From contig CALXHO010000011.1 in assembly GCA_944388125.1 (NCBI GenBank), positions 1 through 48,497 on the forward strand: a stretch of DNA of 48,497 nt, given 5' to 3'. The position numbers and the translations under genes are program-made. Positions 1-7,462 of this stretch are shown here, in pieces. The stretch's first letter is position 1, and each line of letters begins with the position of its first letter. This DNA comes from an uncultured Gemmiger sp. (GTDB lineage Bacteria > Bacillota > Clostridia > Oscillospirales > Ruminococcaceae). The notes beneath the pieces were generated by a model. The model did no database searches. It worked only from the letters and a program-made list of their open reading frames with translations, and was not told the origin of the DNA.

Positions 1-611
1 AGGCCCAGCTTGACGTAGCTGCCCTCCATCCGGTTGACCACCAGGCTGGTCAGGTAGCTCAGGCTCTCCATCGTCTCGCCCCGGCGGCCGATGAGAACCC
101 CCACGTGGTCGCCCTGGATGCGCAGGATGGTGGCCTCGCCCTTCTTGACGGCGGTGAACTCCAGGTTGGAGGCACCCATCATCTCACAGATGGGGCGCAG
201 GTAGTCCACGGCGGCGGTCAGGCGCTGGTCGGCGGCAATGTCCAGGGCCACTTCCTCGTCGGCCTGGGCCGCCTCGGTTTCGGGGGCAGTCATCTCCGCA
301 GGAGCGGCCTCTTCCGCGGCCTCTGCCGCAGGGGCGGTCTCCTGGGCGGGAGCGGCCTGCTCCGCCTGGGGGACCGCGGGAGCAGCCGTCTCAGACGGGG
401 CGGGCGCTGCGGGGGCCTCCGCGGCTGCGGCGGACTCGGGCTCATCCACCTTGACCAGAACCCGGGCGGGGATGGTCTTGAACAGCTTCTTTACAGGGAA
501 ATCCAGAACCTCGTAGCTGACGTTGATGTCGTCCCGGTCAACGCCCAGGGCTTCGCAGGCGGCCTGAACCGCCAGCTCCACCGTCTTGCCGGTCATTTCG
601 ATCTCACGCAT
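1..611 (-). CDS. jag: Jag/KhpB (SpoIIIJ-associated) RNA-binding protein, partial
   Basis: About 203 residues are visible; the C-terminal end lies beyond base 1. The ATG at 609-611 follows a GGGAGG site that lies inside the last codons of yidC, three bases after the yidC stop, so the two are translationally coupled. Residues 1-55 look like the Jag_N domain. A long Ala/Pro/Glu-rich linker follows (about 60-125), then a KH domain with the GRRGETMESL loop and the SYLTSLVVNR helix typical of the family. The R3H domain expected after the KH domain is outside the window. Known family members are cytosolic RNA-binding proteins, partners of KhpA, that affect cell division and envelope synthesis in Firmicutes. 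Position after yidC is the canonical one, which supports the call. Confidence 0.93.
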   Translation of the reverse strand, partial: MREIEMTGKTVELAVQAACEALGVDRDDINVSYEVLDFPVKKLFKTIPARVLVKVDEPESAAAAEAPAAPAPSETAAPAVPQAEQAAPAQETAPAAEAAEEAAPAEMTAPETEAAQADEEVALDIAADQRLTAAVDYLRPICEMMGASNLEFTAVKKGEATILRIQGDHVGVLIGRRGETMESLSYLTSLVVNRMEGSYVKLG

Positions 612-614
612 GGT

Positions 615-1694
615 TTATTTGCCTCCCTTTTTCTTTTTCTTGGCCTGGGATTGTGCTTCCAGTTCGGCGCGCTCGGCCTCGGTCAGGGGACGGGTGCGTT
701 CATCCTTGTACTTTTCGGCGTCCAGGGCGCGGGCGCGCTCCAGACGCAGACGGTTGAGTTCCGCCTCGTTGACCTGCTTGGTCACTTCCTGGCCTTCCTC
801 CACCACAACGACCTCTTTCTTGGCCTTTCTGGCAGCCTTCTTGGCGGCCAGTTCCGCCTCATACTCTTTCTTGAAGCGCTCGGGGCTGTACACCTTGTTG
901 GTGAGCACCGACTGCAGGATCATGCAGATGTTGGAGGTGGTGTAGTACAGGGAGAAGCCGATGGGTGCGGTAAAGCAGAACCAGGCGAACATCAGGTTCA
1001 TGACCCACAGCATGACCTTCATGCTGCCCTGGGTGGCGGCCTGCTGGCCGGACATGCGGGTGACGATGATGTTGGAGGCGAACACCGTGATGGTGGCCAG
1101 GATGGGGAAGATCAGCAGGGGAGACAGGGCAAAGCCTGCGGTGGTGCAGACGTCCATGCCCAGAAAGCTGGTGTTGAAGCCCTGGATCAGGCCGAGCTGT
1201 TCGGCGGTGAGGCCGGTGGCCACATCGGTGCCCGCCTTGATGGCGGTGATGAGCTGGGTCTCGGCCAGGGTGACGTTGGAGGCGTTGATGCCCAGGGCGG
1301 TGCAGGCGGCGCTGATGGCGTCGGCGGGGATGCCCAGGATGTAGCGCACGGGATGGTAGACCACCTGGATGATGGCGAAGAGGATCAGCATGTTGAGCAC
1401 CATGGGCAGGCAGCCGGCCATGGGATTGTAGCCGTATTCCTGCTGGAACTTCATGAGTTCCTCATTCTGTTTTTCGGGATTGTTCTTGTACTTCTGCTGG
1501 ATCTCGTTGATCATCGGGGTGTAGACCGACATCTTTGCCATGGACTTCTGCTGTTTGATGGCGAGAGGAAGCGAGACGATGCGGATCAGGATCGTGAAGA
1601 TGATCATGGTCAGCGCATAGCTGGGGATGGCCTGGTACATCAGGGCCATCAGGGGGCCGAGGATGATGGAGAGAAAACCTAAAATTTCAGTCAT
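615..1694 (-). CDS. yidC: YidC/Oxa1 membrane protein insertase
   Basis: 359 residues. The frame stays open upstream, but the ATG at 1694 starts a typical short Gram-positive YidC (MTEILGFLSI), so this start is preferred over one 39 codons earlier. The family inserts and folds membrane proteins, with or without SecYEG. The sequence shows the N-terminal hydrophobic segments, the conserved arginine of the hydrophilic groove in the first core span (Arg38), the charged cytosolic hairpin with KQQKSMAKM and QKYKNNPEKQNEEL, and later spans ending near residue 275. The C-terminal tail is very basic and ends KKKKKGGK, as in YidC proteins that contact ribosomes. There is no large P1 domain, which fits a Gram-positive. 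It lies between yidD and jag in the standard rpmH-rnpA-yidD-yidC-jag order. Confidence 0.95.
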   Translation of the reverse strand: MTEILGFLSIILGPLMALMYQAIPSYALTMIIFTILIRIVSLPLAIKQQKSMAKMSVYTPMINEIQQKYKNNPEKQNEELMKFQQEYGYNPMAGCLPMVLNMLILFAIIQVVYHPVRYILGIPADAISAACTALGINASNVTLAETQLITAIKAGTDVATGLTAEQLGLIQGFNTSFLGMDVCTTAGFALSPLLIFPILATITVFASNIIVTRMSGQQAATQGSMKVMLWVMNLMFAWFCFTAPIGFSLYYTTSNICMILQSVLTNKVYSPERFKKEYEAELAAKKAARKAKKEVVVVEEGQEVTKQVNEAELNRLRLERARALDAEKYKDERTRPLTEAERAELEAQSQAKKKKKGGK

Positions 1695-1817
1695 AGCCTG
1701 TCCAATCCGCCCCGCCTGCGCGCAGGGCATTTCGTATTGTTTTTGTCGGAAAGCCCCCGCAGCGCAGCGCAGGGACGAAAAACAGGGGAAGATCGTGCCG
1801 CAGGAGGGCACGGCGGT

Positions 1818-2090
1818 CTACTTTTCCCGGGTAAGGCGCCGGGCGGGATTGCGCCAGCGGTCCTTTTCGGGCACGGGGTCATAGCCGAACCGGCCGAAGG
1901 GATTGCAGCGCAGGATGCGCCACACCGCCAGCAGCCCGCCCTTGAGCAGGCCGTGGGTGGCCAGTGCCTCCACGGCGTACTGGCTGCAGGTGGGCACAAA
2001 CCGGCAGTGATGCCCCAGATGGGGGCTGATGTACTTCTGGTACAGCCGGATCAGGGCGATGAAGGGCCGGGCCAAAAGGGGCGGGGTCAT
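1818..2090 (-). CDS. yidD: YidD membrane protein insertion efficiency factor
   Basis: 90 residues, a normal length. The signature [11 protein letters not shown] is present at residues 29-39 with both cysteines (29, 35), followed by the [15 protein letters not shown] segment of the family. YidD is a small membrane-associated protein that helps YidC-dependent insertion. Its ATG overlaps the rnpA stop by four bases (ATGA), so translation of the two is coupled. The gap to yidC is 123 bases. Confidence 0.95.
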   Translation of the reverse strand: MTPPLLARPFIALIRLYQKYISPHLGHHCRFVPTCSQYAVEALATHGLLKGGLLAVWRILRCNPFGRFGYDPVPEKDRWRNPARRLTREK

Positions 2091-2434
2091 GGGTTGAGGG
2101 CGCGGTCGGGCAGACCGGCGGCCCGCATCAGCTTGGCCAGGGTCTTGCTGACCTGGGTGCTTTTGAGGCGTGGGGTCTGGGCGCGGGCCACCAGGATGAT
2201 GTCGTAGCCGCCGATGTCGCCGGGCAGATGCTCGGCCAGGGCGGCGCGCATGACCCGGCGGGCGCGGTTGCGCAGCACGGCGCAGCCCACCTTTTTGGTG
2301 GCGGTCAGGCCGATGCGGGTGTGTCCCGTCCGGTTTTTGGCGACGTAGAGCACCAGCTGTGGGTGAACGTAGCTTTTGCCCCGGGCATACACGCGGGTAA
2401 ACTCTTTGTTTTTACAGATGGTGCGGTAGCGCAT
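2087..2434 (-). CDS. rnpA: Ribonuclease P protein component
   Basis: 115 residues. RnpA binds the RNase P RNA and helps it cut the 5' leader from precursor tRNA. The hallmark RNR motif is at residues 55-57 ([11 protein letters not shown]), after the N-terminal aromatic/basic strand with F12 and Y16 and the KKVG segment. The start ATG at 2434 has GGAAGGG about five bases upstream. Unlike in many bacteria, it is separated from rpmH by 268 bases that carry two terminator-like hairpins, so rnpA expression may be partly uncoupled from rpmH. I see a possible -35 (TTGACC) near 2490 but no convincing -10. Confidence 0.96.
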   Translation of the reverse strand: MRYRTICKNKEFTRVYARGKSYVHPQLVLYVAKNRTGHTRIGLTATKKVGCAVLRNRARRVMRAALAEHLPGDIGGYDIILVARAQTPRLKSTQVSKTLAKLMRAAGLPDRALNP

Positions 2435-2500
2435 AAGATCCCTTCCGCCGCGGGATGCGGCTTTGAAAAAAGGCTGCCGAGCGCACGGTCAAACGCAGGG

Positions 2501-2535
2501 AAAAAAGCCACCGGCGAAAAACCGGAGGGCTTTTT
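2501..2535 (-). terminator. Terminator-like hairpin upstream of rnpA
   Basis: On the minus strand an AAAAAGCC arm with CCGG pairs with CCGG and GGCTTTTTT across a short T-rich loop. It is symmetric enough to end transcription on either strand. It lies between rpmH and rnpA, about 67 bases before the rnpA start. Confidence 0.6.
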
Positions 2536-2632
2536 GTGACCTTGCATTTGACCAGGATCAGCAGCCTGAAGGTGGATTCGTGGGTCGACTGACATGGAGT
2601 CCTGTGCAAATACCCGAGAAACCGTATCCATT

Positions 2633-2660
2633 TTTGAAAAAGAAGGCCCGCAGCCGGGCC
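2633..2660 (-). terminator. Rho-independent terminator after rpmH
   Basis: Minus strand reads GGCCCG-GCTG-CGGGCC followed by TTCTTTTT. The six-pair GC stem with a four-base loop and T-run lies about 43 bases after the rpmH stop. Confidence 0.7.
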
Positions 2661-2702
2661 CGTGCGTCGCTGACGCGGACACTCCTCCCAGAAGGGGAAG
2701 GA

Positions 2703-2837
2703 TCAGACGGTCAGGCTCTTGCGGCCCTTGGCGCGGCGAGCGTTGATGACCTTGCGGCCATTCTTGCTGGACATACGCTTCAGGAAACCGTGGACGGCAC
2801 TGCGCTGACGCTTTTTCGGCTGGAAAGTCTGTTTCAT
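2703..2837 (-). CDS. rpmH: 50S ribosomal protein L34
   Basis: 44 residues: [18 protein letters not shown], then [23 protein letters not shown]. This is a textbook L34 with the conserved TFQP(K/N)..R....HGF and GR.V...RR.KGR.SL elements. It is a small basic protein of the large ribosomal subunit. The ATG (2835-2837) has AGGAGG nine bases upstream. It has a strong promoter of its own about 120 bases upstream and a terminator just downstream, consistent with high, separately set expression. Confidence 0.97.
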   Translation of the reverse strand: MKQTFQPKKRQRSAVHGFLKRMSSKNGRKVINARRAKGRKSLTV

Positions 2838-2952
2838 TTTACATATCCTCCTGTCCCAATTTGGCACGGCGGCACACTGTTGCCGCGCGCGCTGCGGGGT
2901 GAATTTCGATGCCTGGGCTACGCCCCATCGAGGGACAGCCTTGCAGACTATG

Positions 2953-2982
2953 ATTATAGCCCATCCGCAAGGCCTTTGTCAA
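2953..2982 (-). promoter_or_regulatory. Consensus promoter of rpmH
   Basis: Minus strand has TTGACA at 2982-2977 and TATAAT at 2958-2953, both perfect consensus hexamers, with an 18-base spacer. The predicted start near 2946 gives a leader of about 110 bases with an AGGAGG site before the rpmH ATG. Confidence 0.9.
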
Positions 2983-3102
2983 CACCCCGGACGGATTTTT
3001 TGCCTGTTGTATGTGTTTTTTCACGAATTTTCGGGAAAGGTTCCGGCATCCGGCCCATATCTTGTTGCCGTGCCGTCCCCCATCTACAAGATGTCAGCCC
3101 TC

Positions 3103-3759
3103 TCACAGCATGGCCTGGCCGTTGATGGACAGGGCAAACCGGACGCCCAGCTTTTCGGCGGCCTTGCGGCAGAGGATCATGCGGTCGAGGAAGATCTCGA
3201 AGTAATCCATGACGGCGCAGACCCCGGTGTCGATGGTCAGCGCCAGGCGGATGACCCCCGGCTCCAGCAATACCCGGGACTCCTTGACCGAGAAGTTGAC
3301 CCGGTCGTGGATGTCAAAGGAGGCCATGTCCTTGTTGCGGACGCGGTTGGCGCGGACGTCGGTCTTGTCGGCCAGGATGAGGGCGGCGGCCACGGCGTTC
3401 ACCGGGAAGGCGGTGCCCTCGTCGTGGTTGCCGATGGCGGTGACGATGGTGGCGGTCTCGTCGGGGTCAAAGCCCAGCTTGTCCAGAATGCGGAAGGCCA
3501 TGACGGCGCCGCTCTGGGCGTGGTCGATGCGGTTGACCACGTTGCCGATGTCGTGCAGCCATCCCGCGATGGCCGCCAGCTCGGCGGTGCGCCCGTCCTG
3601 GCCCAGCCAGAGCAGAATGCGCCGGGCGGTGTCCGCCACCCGGCCCACGTGGGCAAAGCTGTGCTCGGTGTAGCCCAGGGCAATGAGGGATTCGTCCGCC
3701 TTGCGGATGTAGGCGGCGATCTCGGTGTTTTTGCGGATGCTGTCAAAGGATACGCTCAT
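3103..3759 (-). CDS. HD-domain phosphohydrolase family protein
   Basis: 218 residues. The start at 3759 (MSVSFDSIRK) is chosen because GGGAGGA lies about eight bases upstream; an in-frame ATG 33 bases earlier has no such site. The HD superfamily metal ligands are visible: His37 (FAHVGR), His69-Asp70 (GWLHDIG), His112 (GNHDEG) and Asp131 (ILADKTD). Such proteins are metal-dependent phosphohydrolases acting on nucleotides or other phosphomonoesters; the substrate cannot be read from the sequence. The C-terminal third, after residue 150, forms a separate alpha/beta segment seen in uncharacterised clostridial HD proteins. It lies upstream of rpmH where dnaA is often found. It is 87 bases downstream of the GH115-like gene and may share its transcript. 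Confidence 0.85.
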   Translation of the reverse strand: MSVSFDSIRKNTEIAAYIRKADESLIALGYTEHSFAHVGRVADTARRILLWLGQDGRTAELAAIAGWLHDIGNVVNRIDHAQSGAVMAFRILDKLGFDPDETATIVTAIGNHDEGTAFPVNAVAAALILADKTDVRANRVRNKDMASFDIHDRVNFSVKESRVLLEPGVIRLALTIDTGVCAVMDYFEIFLDRMILCRKAAEKLGVRFALSINGQAML

Positions 3760-3846
3760 AGGGAATCTTCCTCCCGCCCGGGGGCGGATCATGGGACGGC
3801 AGAATCCGTCCCTTTTCGGTGTGCGGCTGTGCAGACGGCCGACTGT

Positions 3847-5847
3847 TTACTGGCGTTTCTGGGCGTCGGCCCGTTCCAGAATGGCCAGCAGGGCCTCGTC
3901 CCGCATGGCGGAGGCGGGGGCGTCGGGGCCCAGGGCCTCCCGCTGCCAGCCGGTGTAGTCGGGGCCGTCCCCCGCCGCCCGGGGCAGGGCGGTCAGCCCG
4001 CTGAGCACCCACACCGTCCGGGCCAGATCGGTCTGGGTCTCCTCCTGGCGGTAAAAGTTTGCCCAGCGCCCGTGGGCGAAGTCCCGCACCACCCGGCGGG
4101 CGGCCTCAAACCCGGCGGCGGCCCGGCCCACTTTCAAAAAGCAGGCCCGGTACTCCCCCGCCGTCCACTGCTGCCAGCCGTCGCACAGGTCCACCACGGC
4201 CCCCAGACAGTAGCGGTAGAGCTTCGCCTGACCCAGCACCGTGTCCGCCCACAGGCGGGTGGTGGGCCGGGCGGCGTACTCGCACCCCGAGACCAGGGTG
4301 TCGAAGCCGGGCAGGGCATCGGCACAGACCCCCCGCAGCCAGTCCAGCTGCTCGGCAAAGGGCTCGTCCCCGGCGGCCCAGCGCAGTTCGGGCACCGAAC
4401 TGCGGGTGCGCCCGGACAGCCAGGCAGTGGCCACCGCCCGGGCCGCCACCGCCATGAACTGCTCCCCCGCCCGCTGGTCCGGCCAGGGCCCGAAGGCGGC
4501 GGTGGCCTCAAACCAGGATTTCAGGCAGGTGTCCAGATCGTCCAGCTGGCGGTTCTGCAGGGCCCAGCCGTCGGGGGCGCGGTAGTAGGTGCGCAGATAC
4601 CCGGTACGGTGGGCGTTCAGGTCGGCGTCCACGTTGCGCCACAGGGCGGCCAGGGCATCCAGGGGATAGACGTGGGGCTTGACGCTCCCCGCCCCGATGA
4701 GCCACATGGCCCGGGCACCCTTTTCAAAGGCGTCGCACAGCTCCCGGGCGGCCAGGTCCATGGCGGCGGGACGCATGGTGAGACAGTTGCCCGCCTCCCC
4801 GTCGCTGTACGCCGCGTGGAAGCAGACGCCGCCCCGGCCGGGACCCGGCTCGGGGGGAAGCTGGGGGGTACGGGGGTCCCGGCTGCCCTGCCGGGCCGAG
4901 ACGAACTTTCCGTAGCCGTTGTCCTGCCAGATGCGGATGATGTCGTCGGGCAGGGAGAGGGCCCCCGCCCGTTCCAGGGCGGCGCAGTCGCTGTCCATGA
5001 GACAGATGGGGGCGGTGGGCAGCTGGGCCCGGACGGCGTCGTACTGGGCCCGGAGCACCCGGCCGATCTGGGCGCCCCGGCGGGGCAGGGTGGCGGCGGC
5101 CAGCTCCCGGCCGTCCAGAATGTCGCCGCCCCGGGCGGGCAGACCCATGCGCCAGATGATCTTTTCCTGTTTGTGGCGGTCGACGGCCTCGGCCCACAGC
5201 CGGGCGTAGTCGTCGGCACTGTCGGCGTAGAGGGAGGACTTGCCCGGCACCGCCCGGTCAAAGGGGGCGGCATCCAGGGGGCAGGCGCCGTCCTGCATCC
5301 GCCACAGACCCATGGCCTCGGCCAGGGCGGCGGGCTTGCCCTGGGGCAGACAGACAAAGTTGCCGCCGCAGCGCAGCAGGGCCTCAAAGGCCATCTCCCA
5401 GCCCAGGGTGGGAGTTTCGGGAATGTTCCAGCCCTCCAGCAGCTGGCCGCCCTCAAAACTCCAGCCCCGCAGGGCCACCGACGCCGCCTTGCTGACGATG
5501 TGCTCCTGGGTGACGGCGGCCAGCTCCTTGCGCTCGAACTGCTGGTCGTTCCAGAACCAGAAGGGCGTCACCCCCAGGGCGGTGCGGCTGAGATGCAGCA
5601 GGGCATAGACCGCCCCCAGATCGTCGGCGGCGCGGATGATCATGGACTCGCTGCTCTGCAGGTCGATGGAATACTGCTCGGGACCAAGACTGCGGACCAG
5701 ACACAGCTGGATGCGCCCGGCAGGAATGAGATCCCCCTGGTTCAGGGTCATCTGCAGATCCCGGCGGAAGCGGGCGATGCCCCGGCGCAGGGGCTCGCTG
5801 GTCCACTGGGGCGAAATCTCCACGCCGCAGGTCAAAAGAAATTCCAT
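3847..5847 (-). CDS. Glycosyl hydrolase family 115-like protein
   Basis: 666 residues. GH115 enzymes are alpha-glucuronidases that remove (4-O-methyl)glucuronic acid from xylan. Family-like features: RAADDLGAVYALLHLS at 73-88 (matching the GH115 pattern for recruiting into a local secondary structure), then GVTPFWFWND, an RGWSFEGGQLLEGW segment, VCFHAAYSDG in the middle of the barrel, and AMWLIGAGSVKPHVYPLD. The last two match the GH115 pattern of a short strand ending in Asn/Gly-x-Gly-x-x-Lys-Pro. It is shorter than most GH115 proteins (usually 800-1000) and has no signal peptide, so it should act in the cytosol if it is active. The usual two glutamates of the active site were not identified with certainty. 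The ATG at 5847 has only a weak GGGGA site. Family call good, activity uncertain. Confidence 0.68.
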   Translation of the reverse strand: MEFLLTCGVEISPQWTSEPLRRGIARFRRDLQMTLNQGDLIPAGRIQLCLVRSLGPEQYSIDLQSSESMIIRAADDLGAVYALLHLSRTALGVTPFWFWNDQQFERKELAAVTQEHIVSKAASVALRGWSFEGGQLLEGWNIPETPTLGWEMAFEALLRCGGNFVCLPQGKPAALAEAMGLWRMQDGACPLDAAPFDRAVPGKSSLYADSADDYARLWAEAVDRHKQEKIIWRMGLPARGGDILDGRELAAATLPRRGAQIGRVLRAQYDAVRAQLPTAPICLMDSDCAALERAGALSLPDDIIRIWQDNGYGKFVSARQGSRDPRTPQLPPEPGPGRGGVCFHAAYSDGEAGNCLTMRPAAMDLAARELCDAFEKGARAMWLIGAGSVKPHVYPLDALAALWRNVDADLNAHRTGYLRTYYRAPDGWALQNRQLDDLDTCLKSWFEATAAFGPWPDQRAGEQFMAVAARAVATAWLSGRTRSSVPELRWAAGDEPFAEQLDWLRGVCADALPGFDTLVSGCEYAARPTTRLWADTVLGQAKLYRYCLGAVVDLCDGWQQWTAGEYRACFLKVGRAAAGFEAARRVVRDFAHGRWANFYRQEETQTDLARTVWVLSGLTALPRAAGDGPDYTGWQREALGPDAPASAMRDEALLAILERADAQKRQ

Positions 5848-5861
5848 ACGCTCACATCCCC

Positions 5862-5894
5862 AAAAAACAGCAGCGCCGCAAGGGCGCCTGCCGG
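5862..5894 (-). terminator. Terminator-like hairpin just before the GH115-like gene
   Basis: On the minus strand GCAGGCGCC pairs with GGCGCTGCTG (a two-base bulge) and is followed by TTTTTT. It ends only about 14 bases before the ATG at 5847, so if functional it would act as a leader attenuator or block read-through. Low certainty because of the bulge. Confidence 0.35.
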
Positions 5895-6289
5895 ATACAA
5901 AACAAGATTCCCCAAAAGTGCGGGTGACATAAGAAAACAAAGGTCCCGCAGGAACTGTGAAACATTGCAGAATCGCTGCTAGCCGCCCATCAGGACAAAA
6001 CCGCTTTGCAGACAAATTTTTTGCAGGCTTGCCAGGCAACCCCCGCGAAAGACGGGCCTGCCCCCTGCCGACGCCCGCAAAAGACCGGCCGGGAACGCCC
6101 ACGGCTCCGCCTCCGGTGCCCGCACAGAGGAACCATTCTCCTATCACTATACCACGCCGCCGCCCTCCCGCGCCAGACGCCCGGAAAGCCCGGGGCGACT
6201 TTTGGCAAAAACGCACAATTTGCGCAATCGTTTTTGGTCGGATTGCTCCCCTGCCCCCTCCGGTTTCCCTCATCAAATACCATATCTGG

Positions 6290-6338
6290 TGTTGAAAACC
6301 CGAATTATCCACAACACTTTCCACAACGCTGTTGAAAA
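6290..6338. other. Cluster of four DnaA-box-like sites
   Basis: The exact DnaA consensus TTATCCACA is at 6305-6313. A related CTTTCCACA is at 6317-6325. Two identical TGTTGAAAA sites (reverse complement TTTTCAACA) flank them at 6290-6298 and 6330-6338, each continuing into ACCC. Thus two direct central sites are framed by two inverted outer sites inside 49 bases. Such density is typical of replication origins or DnaA-titrating regions. The rpmH-jag block 3.5 kb away supports origin proximity. No dnaA gene is in the window. Confidence 0.65.
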
Positions 6339-6382
6339 CCCAGGAAGAAAGTCGGAAAGGGAGACCGCCCCAAACCCAAAAC

Positions 6383-6417
6383 GGGCGCGCCGCAGAGGTT
6401 TCCCCCGCGGCGCGCCC
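6383..6417 (-). terminator. Strong GC hairpin, possible end of a small RNA
   Basis: GGGCGCGCCGC pairs perfectly (11 pairs) with GCGGCGCGCCC around a 13-base loop. On the minus strand it is followed by GTTTTGGGTTT, a weak T-tract. It lies about 120-155 bases downstream of the orphan promoter at 6545-6573. Confidence 0.4.
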
Positions 6418-6544
6418 GCCGGTCATGGTAAACGGAAAGATCTTTCCCGCCGCGTGGCGGCATGGCAGAGTGCCACCGCCGCCGAGGAGGCGTACTGCGG
6501 GCAACGAACCGCAAAACGCGGGAAAGACCGATCGTCCGCCCGAT

Positions 6545-6573
6545 ATTGTAGCACACAGCGGGCAAAAGCGCAA
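6545..6573 (-). promoter_or_regulatory. Orphan minus-strand promoter downstream of the patatin-like gene
   Basis: TTGCGC (6573-6568), 17 bases, then TACAAT (6550-6545). Transcription would start near 6538 and run through the folded region and, if not stopped, the DnaA boxes. The nearest downstream gene start is 700 bases away. Confidence 0.5.
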
Positions 6574-6586
6574 GCTGTGGACTTCC

Positions 6587-7441
6587 TTACTTTGCGCAGA
6601 AGCGGCGGAGTTCGCCCAGCCGGGAGAGGGTGTCGGCCCGGCCCAGCTCGTAGAGGTCCCGCAGCTTTTTGATGCTGTGCTCGGTGCGGGAGACTTCCAG
6701 GTCGACGCTGGGCCGCAGCACAAAGACGTCCCCGTCGGCCACGCCCTGCTCCACGGCGGCCAGCTCGGCGTTGTAGACCTCATGGCGGTGGGCCATGGCC
6801 TCCACAAACCTGGGATAGTTGTGGTACATCAGCTGGAAGGGCAGCATGGCCGCCGGCTTTTTGCGGTAGCCCGCCGCCCGGGTCAGCACCACAATGTTCT
6901 TGCGGTAGCCCATCCGGCGGAAGGCTCCCAGGGGGATGCTGTCGGCCACGCCGCCGTCCAGCAGTTTGCGGCCCTCCACCTCCACAATGTGGGAGACCAG
7001 GGGCATGGACGCCCCCGCCCGCAGAAATTCCATGTTCTTCTCGGGGCGCAGGGACTCGCAGAGGATGTACTCCGCCTTGCCCGTCTCCACGTTGGTGCAG
7101 GTCACGTAGAAGGGCACCCCCGACGCCTGGAAGGCGTCGTCGTCAAAGGGGTCCAGCTCCCAGGGAATGTCGTGGTAGCAAAACTTCTTGTCCACAATGT
7201 CCCCGGTGGTCAAAAGGGGATACAGTCCCATGAACCGCTTGTCACAGCGGTATTTTTCATAGTAGCGGATGCTGCGCCCGTGCTGGCCGGACAGGTAGGA
7301 CACCCCGTGCACCGTCCCGGCGGACACGCCGATGACCCCGTCCACATGAATGCCCGATTCCAGAAAGGCGTCCAGCACACCGGCGGTGTACAGGCCCCGC
7401 ATGGCGCCGCCTTCCAGCACCAGACCTAGTTTCTGCTCCAT
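6587..7441 (-). CDS. Patatin-like phospholipase
   Basis: 284 residues. Patatin-domain lipid acyl hydrolases use a Ser-Asp dyad. Visible here are the glycine-rich oxyanion loop (LEGGAMRG, 10-16), the nucleophile elbow GVSAG with Ser40, and the DGG motif with Asp162 (LDGGVADSIP). The arrangement and length fit the YjjU/RssA-like bacterial group. No signal peptide or membrane span, so likely cytosolic or peripheral at the membrane. It starts 21 bases after the stop of the LtaS-like gene, with a GGGAGG site in the gap, so the two are probably co-transcribed. Pairing with a lipid-headgroup-using enzyme suggests a role in membrane lipid turnover; that is inference. Confidence 0.88.
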   Translation of the reverse strand: MEQKLGLVLEGGAMRGLYTAGVLDAFLESGIHVDGVIGVSAGTVHGVSYLSGQHGRSIRYYEKYRCDKRFMGLYPLLTTGDIVDKKFCYHDIPWELDPFDDDAFQASGVPFYVTCTNVETGKAEYILCESLRPEKNMEFLRAGASMPLVSHIVEVEGRKLLDGGVADSIPLGAFRRMGYRKNIVVLTRAAGYRKKPAAMLPFQLMYHNYPRFVEAMAHRHEVYNAELAAVEQGVADGDVFVLRPSVDLEVSRTEHSIKKLRDLYELGRADTLSRLGELRRFCAK

Positions 7442-7462
7442 ATCCTCACACTTTCCTCCCCG

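Larger units (their letters stand above)
5848..6586. other. 739-base non-coding region with DnaA boxes and structured segment
   Basis: No convincing gene is present between the GH115-like and patatin-like genes. From right to left on the minus strand it holds a good promoter (6545-6573), a strongly folded stretch with a GGCGG...TGGCA/TGCCA...CCGCC hairpin near 6458-6482, an 11-pair hairpin at 6383-6417, the DnaA-box cluster at 6290-6338, an imperfect ACCA-TATC-TGGT repeat at 6279-6290, and scattered A/T runs (6012-6021, 6228-6236). A possible minus-strand -10 (TATAGT, 6151-6146) has no good -35. Open frames here are codon-poor and look spurious. Confidence 0.6.

Noticed and set aside
105..1682. 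A 525-codon plus-strand frame opposite jag and yidC
   Set aside because: Both minus-strand genes are unmistakable and the frame has shadow-type composition.
5951..5968. Half of a parS-like site (TGTGAAACA)
   Set aside because: The other half of the palindrome is absent, so a ParB site is not supported.
2899..5982. A 1027-codon plus-strand open frame
   Set aside because: It lies antisense to the HD and GH115-like genes and crosses the rpmH promoter. The composition is Gly/Pro/Gln-rich with no recognisable fold.
6380..6545. SRP RNA, 6S RNA, tmRNA or a tRNA in the structured gap
   Set aside because: No GGAAGCAGC-type SRP core, no tRNA cloverleaf with the GGTTCGA arm and no tmRNA tag frame could be found.
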